NCBI RefSeq assembly: GCF_003206645.1
Contig: NZ_PZJP01000017.1
Location: 1-64,000, forward strand
Source of the DNA: Salinicola aestuarinus
Lineage (GTDB): Bacteria; Pseudomonadota; Gammaproteobacteria; Pseudomonadales; Halomonadaceae
Reading direction: 5' to 3'
DNA: 64,000 nt
A program made the position numbers and the translations under genes. A model generated the notes under the pieces. That model saw nothing but the letters and a program-made list of their open reading frames with translations. It did not search any database and was not told the DNA's origin. Shown piece after piece: positions 18,955 through 27,754 of this stretch (position 1 is its first letter; every line of letters starts with the position of its first letter).

Positions 18955-20121
18955 TCAATCACCGCCAAACAGATCTCGCGTATAGACCTTGTCACTGACA
19001 TCGGCCAGCTCTTCGGTCAACCGGTTAGCGAGAATGACATCACAGCGATTCTTGAAGGCTTCAAGATCCGCGAAAACCTCGGAGTTGAAGAAGTGCGACG
19101 CCTTGAGCACCGGTTCGTAGACGACGACCTCAATGCCCTTGGCCTTGATGCGCTTCATGACACCCTGCATGGCGCTGGCTCGAAAATTATCGGACCCCGA
19201 TTTCATAATCAAACGGTAAACGCCCACCACCTTGGGGTTGCGAGCGACTACCGTTTCCGCGATGAAATCCTTACGTGTTCGGTTGGCATCGACGATGGCC
19301 CCAATCAGATTGTTGGGGACGTTTTCGTAATTGGCGAGAAGCTGCTTGGTGTCCTTCGGCAGGCAATAGCCGCCGTACCCGAAGCTGGGATTGTTGTAGT
19401 GCTGACCAATACGCGGGTCCAGCCCGACCCCCTGAATGATCTGCTTGGCATCCAGCCCTAGCGTCTGAGAATACGTATCCAGCTCATTGAAGTACGCCAC
19501 CCGCATGGCAAGGTAGGTATTGGCAAACAACTTGATGGCTTCGGCTTCAGTACTATTGGTTAGAAGAACATCAATCTCCTGCTTGACTGCCCCCTGCTTC
19601 AGCATCTCCGCAAAAGTTTCGGCACGTGCAGAGCGCTCACCCACGATAATGCGAGAAGGATGCAAGTTGTCATATAGCGCCTTCCCCTCCCGAAGAAACT
19701 CAGGAGAAAAAATGAGGTTTTCTGTCCCAAAACGAGTCGACGCTTCCACCGTATAACCCACGGGCACCGTCGATTTGATGACCATCGTGGCCACGGGATT
19801 GACATCCATGACCTGCTGTATGACCGCTTCAACACTTGTCGTATTGAAATAATTGGTTACCGGGTCATAGTCCGTCGGTGTGGCGATGATGACAAACTCG
19901 GCGTCACGATAGGCGGACTCTGCATCCAGTGTCGCCGAAAACCGAAGATCCTCTCGTGCCAGGAAGGCCGAAATCTCAGCATCCTCGATAGGCGCCATGC
20001 CGTCGTTGAGCATCTGCACTTTCGCAGCGACGATATCGACAGCGACCACTTCGTGATGCTGGGCCAACAGCATGGCGTTGGAGAGTCCAACGTAGCCCGT
20101 CCCGGCGACTGCAATTTTCAT
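18955..20121 (-). CDS. ugd: UDP-glucose 6-dehydrogenase
   Basis: About 388 residues, the short bacterial form. It oxidises UDP-glucose to UDP-glucuronate with two NAD+. MKIAVAGTGYVGLS at the start is the dinucleotide-binding motif, FLREG lies in the substrate-binding part, and FGYGGYCLPKDTKQL carries the catalytic Cys. The open frame extends to 20211, but the ATG at 20121 has GGAGAGG seven bases upstream and gives the normal N-terminus. It is the last gene of the minus-strand capsule operon and probably supplies a glucuronate or derived residue of the capsule. S. meliloti also has a capsule-associated enzyme of this type (RkpK). Its GC content is lower than that of the sulfur and PKS genes. 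Confidence 0.95.
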   Translation of the reverse strand: MKIAVAGTGYVGLSNAMLLAQHHEVVAVDIVAAKVQMLNDGMAPIEDAEISAFLAREDLRFSATLDAESAYRDAEFVIIATPTDYDPVTNYFNTTSVEAVIQQVMDVNPVATMVIKSTVPVGYTVEASTRFGTENLIFSPEFLREGKALYDNLHPSRIIVGERSARAETFAEMLKQGAVKQEIDVLLTNSTEAEAIKLFANTYLAMRVAYFNELDTYSQTLGLDAKQIIQGVGLDPRIGQHYNNPSFGYGGYCLPKDTKQLLANYENVPNNLIGAIVDANRTRKDFIAETVVARNPKVVGVYRLIMKSGSDNFRASAMQGVMKRIKAKGIEVVVYEPVLKASHFFNSEVFADLEAFKNRCDVILANRLTEELADVSDKVYTRDLFGGD

Positions 20122-20538
20122 ACTCACGCCTCTCCATGTAATTGTAGCGGGCGCACCACTTCCCGCCTTACGACCTGATTCATTTAGTCGCGCTTTCTGG
20201 ACCAAGCGCATTTTGAACGATGCACCATTCTAACAGACTCGTCTAGAGTTGGTCTTGAGCTACCAAAACCAAGCTTGGAGGAAGCACTAGGTCGTTTTAA
20301 GCATACTTTGAGTATTTTGGTCTAAGCGCAGTAGGGAAGCCTAATACAGTGTCGACACTTCAAGTCAAATCGAAGCTTACGGCGAGTCAACCAAGGAGAA
20401 TCAAAGCTAACAACAAATATTTCTTTAATAAATAAAATACATCTAAATATTACATATCAACCACCACATCGATCGACGACTGGACAATAATTGGTCGTGA
20501 ATTCAGGAGACACAATCCTCGTTCGATTGACCCGGCCA
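20122..20538. other. A+T-rich spacer upstream of ugd
   Basis: About 415 bases with no credible gene. The half near 20400-20470 is strikingly A+T-rich, and the rest is moderate. It could carry a separate promoter for ugd. I found no clear terminator for the upstream acyltransferase gene, so read-through is possible. Confidence 0.5.
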
Positions 20539-21288
20539 TCACCAATCTAATAGCTCTGCTTCGGTAAAACTCTCTTTACGACCACGATTCCAAGTGACAC
20601 CCCGCCTCACGACTTTTGCAGGAACCCCTGCCAGCACGGTATGCGATTCCTCGTGAGCCGAGTTGACGAAGGCAGCCGCACCTACGATCGAGTCATCCGG
20701 GATGAATGCCCCTTTATTGATCAAAGCACGCAGTCCCACCCACACGTGATCACCGATGACTATCGACTGAGGCTTATTGAGACGGGCTCCCGATGATATG
20801 TCTACGAGTGAGTGAGCATCAGTGGTCCGAACTTCGATTTCTCGTGAAAACATGCAATGTCGGCCAACTGTAATATTGCACCCTTCCTGACAAAGCAGAT
20901 AAACCGTCTGGAAGGTCGTCGAATCGCCAATACTCACCGTTTGGGAATTTCCTTTGATCAGTATCTGGCCCCTCAGGTTGCAGTCATCACCAATATGGAG
21001 GCGATTCCCTTTACCCTGAATCCGGATGTGACAATTCAGGGAGACGCGCTTACCAACTGAAATCTCATTACCCACCCCACCGATCCTTAGGCTCCCACGT
21101 GCCTTATCAAGACCCTCCAAGTTGATGATATTGGATTCGGCATCGGCTTCAATCTTGAAATTTGGCAATCCCGTAGAGCGGCTAATGGCACCGTCAGGGA
21201 GAGGGCTTGCTTCTCTAGCATTCTGAACAGGTGTTTTAATATCGCTGGAAATCATCGAGCGCAAAAATGTTAAAAACCGTTTTTTCAT
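20539..21288 (-). CDS. Left-handed beta-helix (hexapeptide-repeat) O-acyltransferase
   Basis: 249 residues. Repeated [LIV]-G-x-x hexapeptide steps run from about residue 65 to 215 (for example NRLHIGDDCNLRGQILI, QTVSIGDSTTF and QSIVIGDHVWVGLRALI), and end in VLAGVPAKVVRRG, the usual closing element of WbbJ/LacA-like acetyltransferases. The first 60 residues are not repeat-like. It probably acetylates a capsule sugar from acetyl-CoA. It stands between ugd and the PhyH-type dioxygenase on the same strand, 86 bases after the latter. Confidence 0.82.
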   Translation of the reverse strand: MKKRFLTFLRSMISSDIKTPVQNAREASPLPDGAISRSTGLPNFKIEADAESNIINLEGLDKARGSLRIGGVGNEISVGKRVSLNCHIRIQGKGNRLHIGDDCNLRGQILIKGNSQTVSIGDSTTFQTVYLLCQEGCNITVGRHCMFSREIEVRTTDAHSLVDISSGARLNKPQSIVIGDHVWVGLRALINKGAFIPDDSIVGAAAFVNSAHEESHTVLAGVPAKVVRRGVTWNRGRKESFTEAELLDW

Positions 21289-21374
21289 TTAAGACAACAT
21301 ATCCATCTATCTAAAAACCAAATCAGGACTCCACTGCCTTTTCAATTGCACCCGACAAGCCAGTGGAATGAGGG

Positions 21375-22391
21375 CTACAGTTTCTTTCTATCGATCACAT
21401 GCCAGGATGACTGCCCACCCTTGGCTGCAGCCTTGGCATCTTCCTGCTGACGCATGCGCTGAAGCACGCGATACTGCAGTCGGTTGAAGTAACCGAACCC
21501 CAACCCCGGTAACGGGAGGAAAGGATTAGTCCGGCTCATACCCCATAGTGCCAGGCGAGAACTCCCCGGTTCAGCGTTGCCCCGAGCGTGCACGCCAAAG
21601 GTATTGGCGATCAGCAACGTATTGGCCTTGACCCGAAACGGCTTTGGCCCGCCCTCGCCCAATCGCTCAGCCTCTTCCTGGCTTACCCGAAACGAGCCCC
21701 GCGCCGTGTAGCGATCCGCATGTTCCTTCGCCCGCAGGCTCATCTGATATTCCCACTTCAAACGCTCGCGATGGGGATGATTGGAACCGGGCACGAACAC
21801 GAATGGGCCATTGTCGTCTGTGACATCTTCGAGGTAGAGCCAGAACTTCATGGTCGGCTGGAACGTATCGACGTGCAGGTTCTTCTGCGGATCGCGCTCC
21901 GTCATGCTATCTCGGCTACCGTTGTGCACGTTCTCGATATGACAGATCGGTAAGCGGGCATGCCCTGCGCAGTAACGGAACAGCCGCTTCAATTTGGAAT
22001 CTTCCAGTACTGCTTTGACGGTCGGCAGTTGATCGATGACCTTCGGCGCAAGAAGAATCCGGTGCGTGTTGGTATCGCCCTGGCAACACTCGCGGATCTC
22101 GCCCTCAAAGGCACCAATCTCCCCGACCAGCGCTTGAAACTGCTGATCGGAAAGATAGTTTTCCTTGAGTACGTAACCGTAACGCTGGAACTGTTCACGA
22201 TCGGCCTTGGGCACGCCAGGAGCCAGCGTCACCATACGCAACCGAGTCATCCAGTACGCCGACCAAACGCGAGCTGCATGCAAGCCGTAGCGATTGAGCC
22301 GCTCGCTACCCAGCAGCGGGTTAGCCTTGAAAGACTTGGCACCGGTGAAAAGCTCGCCCAGCCAAATAGGATATTGAAACACTCGCTTCAT
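21375..22391 (-). CDS. PhyH-type Fe(II)/2-oxoglutarate dioxygenase in the capsule locus
   Basis: 338 residues, of the phytanoyl-CoA dioxygenase superfamily. The 2-His-1-carboxylate iron triad is visible: HVD at His173 and Asp175, and FGVHARG with His268. Arg279 in SRLALWG is the expected 2-oxoglutarate anchor. DDNGPFVFVPGSNHPHRER is the typical segment between them. Such enzymes hydroxylate lipids, amino acids or sugars. The gene lies between kdsBC and an acyltransferase, so hydroxylation of Kdo, of another capsule sugar or of the capsule lipid are all possible. The substrate cannot be read from sequence. The start at 22391 follows kdsBC after 40 bases. Confidence 0.82.
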   Translation of the reverse strand: MKRVFQYPIWLGELFTGAKSFKANPLLGSERLNRYGLHAARVWSAYWMTRLRMVTLAPGVPKADREQFQRYGYVLKENYLSDQQFQALVGEIGAFEGEIRECCQGDTNTHRILLAPKVIDQLPTVKAVLEDSKLKRLFRYCAGHARLPICHIENVHNGSRDSMTERDPQKNLHVDTFQPTMKFWLYLEDVTDDNGPFVFVPGSNHPHRERLKWEYQMSLRAKEHADRYTARGSFRVSQEEAERLGEGGPKPFRVKANTLLIANTFGVHARGNAEPGSSRLALWGMSRTNPFLPLPGLGFGYFNRLQYRVLQRMRQQEDAKAAAKGGQSSWHVIDRKKL

Positions 22392-22431
22392 GGCGGCTCT
22401 CCCCTGTTAGTTTTAACTACGCCGTTTCCCG

Positions 22432-23706
22432 TTACTGCGCCATCACGTTCATGACCCGACTGTAGCCCTCTATGGATCGGAACACATCAGCATTCCCTTG
22501 AGCTTCCAGAATTCTGTCACTCAGACAGCGTAAGGCGCCCGCTCCCCCCGCGACCGGCAGCACGCCGGTGGCCGCGCTGGCGATATAGTCCGGGGCATCG
22601 CTCACCGTGAAACTCAATCCACACGCGCCAAACGCGGGTAGATCTATCGAATCGTCCCCGAGACATGCGGTCTCTTTGCGGGAAACCCCGGCTTGCTCCT
22701 GCAGGGCGCGACAGGCGGCCGCCTTGTCCTTGACCCCGAAAAGCACGTGCTCGATACCCAGGTCCGCGGCACGCTTTCTCAATGTCTGGGAATCACGACC
22801 GGACAGTATGGCCACCTGCACACCACACGCCATCAACATCTTGATACCCAAGCCATCGCGGACATGGAACGTCTTCGTCGTCTCACCGGCTTCGGTGTAG
22901 TGCAAACGGCCATCGGTCAGGATGCCATCGACATCGGTAATGACCAGCCGGACACCGGCCAGCGGATTCGCCGGCGCGTACTCCTGGCCCAGGAAATGGG
23001 CGCGCACGCGCTCGAGACACTCCGGCGTATCCACACCCGGCCCCGTCGGTTCGACTGTGACGGCGCGGATCGTCATGCCCGCGTATAGCAGGCGCAACTG
23101 CTCCAGCACCTCGGATCGCTCCAGCATCGGTGAAGCAAGACGACCGTACTGCTCCAGCACGTCGCGACGATAGGCGTAAACGCCGACGTGCTTCAAAAAG
23201 CTCGCTTCGGCCGGCTCTCGAGGAAACGGAATCGGCGAGCGGCTGAAATAGAGCGCGTCACCGTTTTCCTTGAGCACGACCTTGACGCTGTTCGGGCTCT
23301 GCGCTTCCTCATGAGAGATCGGATGGCATAGCGTACCGACGTGAACGTCCGGCCCGACGTCTTGCATCGTCGCAGCCAGATTTTCGAGGTCGCCCGAGCG
23401 AATCAAAGGCTCGTCGCCCTGCACGTTGATGTAGAGATCGGCCTCGACCTGTTGCATCACCTCGACCAGACGGTCGGTGCCCGAAACATGATCGGGAGAG
23501 GTCATGACCGCATTTCCGCCGAAGCCGGCAACACAATCCATGACCCGCTGGTCGTCAGTGGCGACCCATACCGCATCCACGTTGCTTACAGCGCTGGCAC
23601 GCTCGTAGACGTGCTGGATCATTGGCTTGCCGACGATATCGGCGAGCGGCTTGCCCGGCAAGCGGCTGGAGCCGTAACGGGCAGGAATCACAATGACAGT
23701 TTTCAT
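22432..23706 (-). CDS. kdsB-kdsC: Fused CMP-Kdo synthetase and Kdo-8-phosphate phosphatase (KdsB-KdsC)
   Basis: About 424 residues in two domains. Residues 1-250 are KdsB: VIPARYGSSRLPGKPLADIVGK is the nucleotide-binding motif, and VQGDEPLI and GVDTPECLERVRA are typical of CMP-Kdo synthetase. From about 255 the chain is KdsC, a HAD phosphatase: ITDVDGILTDG with Asp258 and Asp260, AILSGRDS, and CLGDDSIDLPAF. KdsC releases Kdo from Kdo-8-phosphate and KdsB then couples it to CMP, so the fusion joins consecutive steps. The ATG at 23706 lies 14 bases after the kdsA stop, with no good ribosome site. A TTG at 23715 is an alternative. Fusions of these two are unusual. The general lipopolysaccharide copies are presumably elsewhere. 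Confidence 0.93.
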   Translation of the reverse strand: MKTVIVIPARYGSSRLPGKPLADIVGKPMIQHVYERASAVSNVDAVWVATDDQRVMDCVAGFGGNAVMTSPDHVSGTDRLVEVMQQVEADLYINVQGDEPLIRSGDLENLAATMQDVGPDVHVGTLCHPISHEEAQSPNSVKVVLKENGDALYFSRSPIPFPREPAEASFLKHVGVYAYRRDVLEQYGRLASPMLERSEVLEQLRLLYAGMTIRAVTVEPTGPGVDTPECLERVRAHFLGQEYAPANPLAGVRLVITDVDGILTDGRLHYTEAGETTKTFHVRDGLGIKMLMACGVQVAILSGRDSQTLRKRAADLGIEHVLFGVKDKAAACRALQEQAGVSRKETACLGDDSIDLPAFGACGLSFTVSDAPDYIASAATGVLPVAGGAGALRCLSDRILEAQGNADVFRSIEGYSRVMNVMAQ

Positions 23707-23720
23707 GGGAGACAACCGGT

Positions 23721-24569
23721 TCAGTCAATTTGAAGTTTGGGCAGTGACTTCACCGTGTCATCGATCGCCTTGATGTGCGTCAAAAACGGTTCGAGTAGAT
23801 GCAACGGTAATGCACTTGGGCCATCGCACTTGGCGTTATCGGGATCGGGATGCGCTTCCAGGAACAACCCGGCAAGCCCAGTCGCCATGCCGGCACTTGC
23901 CAACTCGACGACCTGCTGTCGGCGACCACCGGACGCGGCACCACCGGGGTCACGCTGCTGCAGAGCGTGAGTCACGTCGAAGATGATAGGCAGATCGCCA
24001 GAGACCTTCTTCATGACACCGAAGCCCAGCATATCGACCACCAGGTTGTCATAGCCGAAACAAGTGCCGCGATCACACAGCATCAGCTGGGAATTGCCTG
24101 CTTCCTTGAACTTCTCGACGATGTTCAGCACCTGTGCCGGGCTCAGGAACTGCGGCTTCTTGATATTGACCGGCTTGCCGGTCTTTGCCATGGCAACGAC
24201 CAGATCCGTCTGACGCGCCAGGAACGCCGGCAACTGGATAATATCCGCCACTTCGGCCACTGGTGCGGCCTGCCACGTTTCATGGACATCGGTAATGACG
24301 GGAACGCCGAATTCGGATTTGACGGCTTCAAAAATCCGGAGCCCCTCTTCCATGCCCGGACCGCGGTAGGAATGAATCGAAGAGCGATTGGCCTTGTCGA
24401 AGCTCGCCTTGAATACGTAGGGGATGGAGAGCTTGTTGGTGACCTCGACGTAATGCTCGCAGGCCTTCAGGGCCATATCGCGAGATTCGAGAACGTTGAT
24501 GCCACCGAACAGTGTGAATGGTGAACGGTTATTTAAACGGTCAATCATGAGTTCGTTGCTCAACTTCAC
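23721..24569 (-). CDS. kdsA: 3-deoxy-8-phosphooctulonate synthase
   Basis: 282 residues, normal length. KdsA condenses phosphoenolpyruvate with arabinose-5-phosphate to give Kdo-8-phosphate. Visible family motifs are FGGINVLESRD near the start, FKASFDKANRSS, YRGPGMEEGL, VNIKKPQFLSP, LCDRGTCFGYDNLVVDM and FDVTHALQ. It precedes the kdsB-kdsC fusion by 14 bases and follows a nucleotidyltransferase by six, so it is part of the capsule operon. It completes a capsule-dedicated CMP-Kdo pathway with kpsF and kdsBC. In E. coli K5 and related loci this job is split between kps genes and housekeeping genes. Confidence 0.95.
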   Translation of the reverse strand: MKLSNELMIDRLNNRSPFTLFGGINVLESRDMALKACEHYVEVTNKLSIPYVFKASFDKANRSSIHSYRGPGMEEGLRIFEAVKSEFGVPVITDVHETWQAAPVAEVADIIQLPAFLARQTDLVVAMAKTGKPVNIKKPQFLSPAQVLNIVEKFKEAGNSQLMLCDRGTCFGYDNLVVDMLGFGVMKKVSGDLPIIFDVTHALQQRDPGGAASGGRRQQVVELASAGMATGLAGLFLEAHPDPDNAKCDGPSALPLHLLEPFLTHIKAIDDTVKSLPKLQID

Positions 24570-24575
24570 TTCCTC

Positions 24576-25298
24576 TTAGTCTACTACAGGCCCACGATCA
24601 ACGAGCGCCTGATACTCTTCTGGCGTACCGCAGAAATCGATATTGAGCAAAGACACTTCTAAATAGCGAATATCTTTGCCGTCTTGAACTAAAAAGTTGT
24701 ACAAAGGAGCGACATAAAACTCCCCTTTTGATTTGATGTCGTTGTCGATGGCGTTTTCAAAGGCTGATAAAAACAACTTCTTTGACGCAAAATGGTAGAG
24801 TCCATTGCTGCACAAATCGGAAATTCTATCTTTCTCCGTGGTCTGCAAAACTGTGAAGTCATCTCCCGGCCTCACGAAAGACCAATGATCACCTTCCCCG
24901 TGAAAGACTTCCAAGTAGCCGTCACTATCTTTGACGAAGTCAGGCAGGTCAAATTCATACCGTAGTGTATCTATATTAAAAATAGTAATTGGTTCTTCGT
25001 CAGCAACTTCACGCAGGCCCTGCGCGACGGTATCTGCTTGGCCTTGTGTCATAGCCTCGAGGACGACAATCGAAAAATCGGAAATCCCCAGCCGCGAAGC
25101 TTCAGCCTGGACAAACTCCCTAGCCTGGTAATCATCCCGGAGAATAAATAAAAAAGGTTGCTGATTAAAATACCTGGAAAATGAGCGCATTACCCAATAG
25201 AAAACGGTCTCGCCCCAAAGTGGGAGCTGATACTTAGGCTTGTCGTATCCCGCTTTAAAAAAACGACTACTGGCACCTACCATAGGAATGACAATCAT
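24576..25298 (-). CDS. Sugar/alcohol-phosphate nucleotidyltransferase (NTP_transferase fold)
   Basis: 240 residues, a single domain. The start, MVGASSRFFKAGYDKPKYQLPLWG, matches the family signature GxGxRF...K-x-x-P-K-x-L. IFNIDTL is the metal-binding NxDT element, and GEFYVAPLYNFLV matches the conserved C-terminal region of glucose-1-phosphate and related nucleotidyltransferases. It should activate a phosphorylated sugar or alcohol as an NDP derivative. Its ATG overlaps the stop of the kinase fusion gene (ATGA), so the two products may work as a pair. Base composition is visibly A+T-rich compared with the flanks, as for all genes from here to 31859. Confidence 0.72.
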   Translation of the reverse strand: MIVIPMVGASSRFFKAGYDKPKYQLPLWGETVFYWVMRSFSRYFNQQPFLFILRDDYQAREFVQAEASRLGISDFSIVVLEAMTQGQADTVAQGLREVADEEPITIFNIDTLRYEFDLPDFVKDSDGYLEVFHGEGDHWSFVRPGDDFTVLQTTEKDRISDLCSNGLYHFASKKLFLSAFENAIDNDIKSKGEFYVAPLYNFLVQDGKDIRYLEVSLLNIDFCGTPEEYQALVDRGPVVD

Positions 25299-26539
25299 GA
25301 ATGCGTCTCCTTGATCTCTGCATACAGCCGTAGTGCATTCGCGAGCATCGCCTCTTGACGGTCCGGCCTGTCGGAATGCAAAGGCAACATTGATAGAAAC
25401 AACAAAACGACAAGCGGCTGAACGTCACGAGTGGATAAACCGGGGATAAACTCGGCATCTAAAAAAAGCTTCTGTATAGTACGCAGACGATCGCTAACAT
25501 CGAATTCGATATTCATGTTGAAGGCATCGAGCATCTCAAGACGGTACCGCCCGGCAATAATATAATCGTACATGCCTACGACCGAATGAAAGAGTTTAGC
25601 CAAGTCGTAGCACTGATCACCATATACGGTAAGCTCGCCCCGGTCATTGATCCCCCGCGGGTCAATGAGCTTTAAATTATCGGCACGAGAATCAAACAGC
25701 ATGTTACTGAAGCACATATCGCCGTGGATCCAAGCGGGTAGCCGAGGCAATAAAAGCGTCTTATCAATACAGCGTGAGGCTATTTCTTTCAAAGTGCCAA
25801 GAGGCTCGTTATTATAGCGTACCGGAGTGTCCAGAGTATAGATTCCGGATTGAGCAAATTGAGATAGCCTCTTGAAGGTTTTATCTCGAATGAGTACTTC
25901 AAAATCCGATTTTACCGAATTATGAAGCACTTCCGAGTCAGGCATTTGACTACGAAAATCCGTGAGTATAGTACCTACCAATGAGAATATTTTTTTCCAA
26001 TAAAACGACGGATTGAGCCCGTAAACATAAACTTCATTAAGCGGAGGAAGCGTCAGGTATTCCAAACTATAACTTACATCATTTTCGCCGTCGTCCTCGA
26101 CAGCCATCAGCTCGCTATCCTCGCTAATCTCTTCCAATTGCCAATTATAGTTCTCCGTAGTTTGACTGACACCGACAACGTCCAGATCATCAGGAAAATG
26201 TTGCAAATAGGTGTCGCCATGAAGCATATACAACTCTTCATCCACAGTACCCGACGAGTTCAAAACATAAAGAACGGATTCACCAAGAGTGAATTCGTCA
26301 GGAACGCGAACGACAAGTATATTTTTGGAATCAAAAAACGCTCTATCCGGGCTGCTGATAGAATAGCTGGCTGGCAAAGACAGGATAATTCGTTGATCAC
26401 TTAGCGCGCTTTCTTCGACAATTTGTAATTGGTGTTGTAGCAATAACCGATTGCCAAGAGGCAGCATGCAAGCTGGTACTTTTCCATACTCGACCTGTAA
26501 TTCTGGAACGACGTAGCCCGCTGAGTTAATCAGGATCAT
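25295..26539 (-). CDS. Fusion of a nucleotidyltransferase-like domain and an APH/choline-kinase-like kinase
   Basis: 414 residues. Residues 1 to about 180 look like a degenerate NTP-transferase domain: KVPACMLPLGNRLLLQHQL matches the K-P-x-L-P-x-G element and LHGDTYL the metal-binding segment, but the glycine-rich GxGTR loop is replaced. Residues about 200-400 are kinase-like: WIHGDMCFSNMLFD carries His272, Asp274 and Asn279 (the Brenner motif), and LIDPRG carries the metal Asp293. The layout recalls a joined LicC-LicA pair (cytidylyltransferase plus choline kinase), but no substrate can be assigned. It overlaps the HAD gene upstream by 14 bases and the next nucleotidyltransferase by 4, so the three form one translational unit. 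Confidence 0.68.
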   Translation of the reverse strand: MILINSAGYVVPELQVEYGKVPACMLPLGNRLLLQHQLQIVEESALSDQRIILSLPASYSISSPDRAFFDSKNILVVRVPDEFTLGESVLYVLNSSGTVDEELYMLHGDTYLQHFPDDLDVVGVSQTTENYNWQLEEISEDSELMAVEDDGENDVSYSLEYLTLPPLNEVYVYGLNPSFYWKKIFSLVGTILTDFRSQMPDSEVLHNSVKSDFEVLIRDKTFKRLSQFAQSGIYTLDTPVRYNNEPLGTLKEIASRCIDKTLLLPRLPAWIHGDMCFSNMLFDSRADNLKLIDPRGINDRGELTVYGDQCYDLAKLFHSVVGMYDYIIAGRYRLEMLDAFNMNIEFDVSDRLRTIQKLFLDAEFIPGLSTRDVQPLVVLLFLSMLPLHSDRPDRQEAMLANALRLYAEIKETHS

Positions 26540-26906
26540 TAGGCTTACTCGTCAACGCTCTGAGTTCTTCGTAAGATAGATTAATAAATTCGTCTGGCCT
26601 GACAGCTTTGTCGTCGACATGAAATCCTTCATGACCGCACCATGGCTTGCCAACATAAACCTCATCGTATGGAACGTCATGTTTGTCAAGCCATTCAATA
26701 ATAACAGGCAATGTATTGGCGTTTATCTTGCCAAGATTTCCCGAATAGGTCCTCACATTTCGGCTAGTATTTATGACAATTTCGAAACCAACCTTTTTAT
26801 AATCTTTTAACCTCCTTATCAAAGGTTGATTGGGACTGGAGTTAACATAATCACCCTTTGTGGTAAATGAAACCGTATCATCCAGATCAACAATCAATCT
26901 TTTCAT
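26526..26906 (-). CDS. Small HAD-family capsule phosphatase
   Basis: 126 residues. VDLDDTVSF near the start is the HAD DxDxT motif with nucleophile Asp7 and Asp9. NTSRN is motif II with Thr, KPWCGHEGF gives the motif III Lys, and HVDDKAVRPDEF gives the motif IV acidic pair. The protein is capless and short, like the small phosphatases often found beside nucleotidyltransferases in capsule loci. It likely removes phosphate from a capsule precursor made by the neighbouring kinase/nucleotidyltransferase genes. It overlaps the upstream gene by four bases and the downstream gene by 14. Confidence 0.75.
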   Translation of the reverse strand: MKRLIVDLDDTVSFTTKGDYVNSSPNQPLIRRLKDYKKVGFEIVINTSRNVRTYSGNLGKINANTLPVIIEWLDKHDVPYDEVYVGKPWCGHEGFHVDDKAVRPDEFINLSYEELRALTSKPNDPD

Positions 26907-27754
26907 TTAGACCTTAACCCGTTTAACAAAAATAAAGCTTCAGGATTTGCATAGTATCCTTGATCCCATGGTGCCGGCGAGGCCAGACCCTTGACTGCTC
27001 TGTCTCCTGTCCATACTCGGCCTGACAAATCTGGAAATTTAGCCGCGATATAATCTTTACTTCTTTGTTCACGGCGCAATCTCGCAGAGCCAGGTTTATC
27101 TCTGACCACAGTCATTTTTTCATCAATTTTGTTTATCGAAAAACCAGAATCTAAAGCAAAGGCTTTAACTAGAGGGCTAGCATAAAAACCATATTTCGCA
27201 CCATATTTATTGGGATAGTTTTGCAACCACTCCTCAAACTTGGTAAAAATCATCATGTTGTCTCTCGTAGAAAACATGAATTGATCACTGCCCTTTGAAA
27301 CGGCCTCAAGATAATTTATAGACTCTTGATCCGACTTCTTGAAAATCGACTCAATAGAAGTATCGAAAGACAGATCGAATCTTGCACGAAAAACAATATC
27401 ATATTTCCGTCCAATTACTTCTTCGTAATTGGCCATCAACTGGATGGCACGTTTAACACCAAACCATTGATTAAAGATAAAAAAATCTGGATAAGTGTCA
27501 CAAAATTTTTCGAGAATCAACCTTTCACTACGCGAATAATCAGGTTCGGCGACATACTCGTATCCAACCAGCCTGAGACCATTCTCGCTAAAAATTTTTT
27601 CGAGCCCAAAGGCCTCAGGGTGAGACCACGTAGAAAAATAAAAATCGACTCTACTGCCGAATAATTTTTCAAACTCAACAGCAGTTTCATTAAATGTTCG
27701 GGGATGCCCTGACAAACAAACTGCTATTCGCTTTGAATCGTACATAATCTCCAT
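26903..27754 (-). CDS. Putative capsule glycosyltransferase, function not assigned
   Basis: About 283 residues. RIAVCLSGHPRTF at the N-terminus and YDIVFRARFDLSF at about 130 occur in a poorly described family of surface-polysaccharide proteins. The second motif resembles the RxDL segment of some GT-A transferases. I recognise no complete characterised family and no membrane segment. The start is uncertain: GTG at 27757, ATG at 27754 (overlapping the upstream stop as TGATG) and ATG at 27745 are all possible. Its position within the A+T-rich cassette suggests a serotype-specific transferase that adds one residue of the repeat unit, but this is inference. Confidence 0.55.
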   Translation of the reverse strand: MEIMYDSKRIAVCLSGHPRTFNETAVEFEKLFGSRVDFYFSTWSHPEAFGLEKIFSENGLRLVGYEYVAEPDYSRSERLILEKFCDTYPDFFIFNQWFGVKRAIQLMANYEEVIGRKYDIVFRARFDLSFDTSIESIFKKSDQESINYLEAVSKGSDQFMFSTRDNMMIFTKFEEWLQNYPNKYGAKYGFYASPLVKAFALDSGFSINKIDEKMTVVRDKPGSARLRREQRSKDYIAAKFPDLSGRVWTGDRAVKGLASPAPWDQGYYANPEALFLLNGLRSK

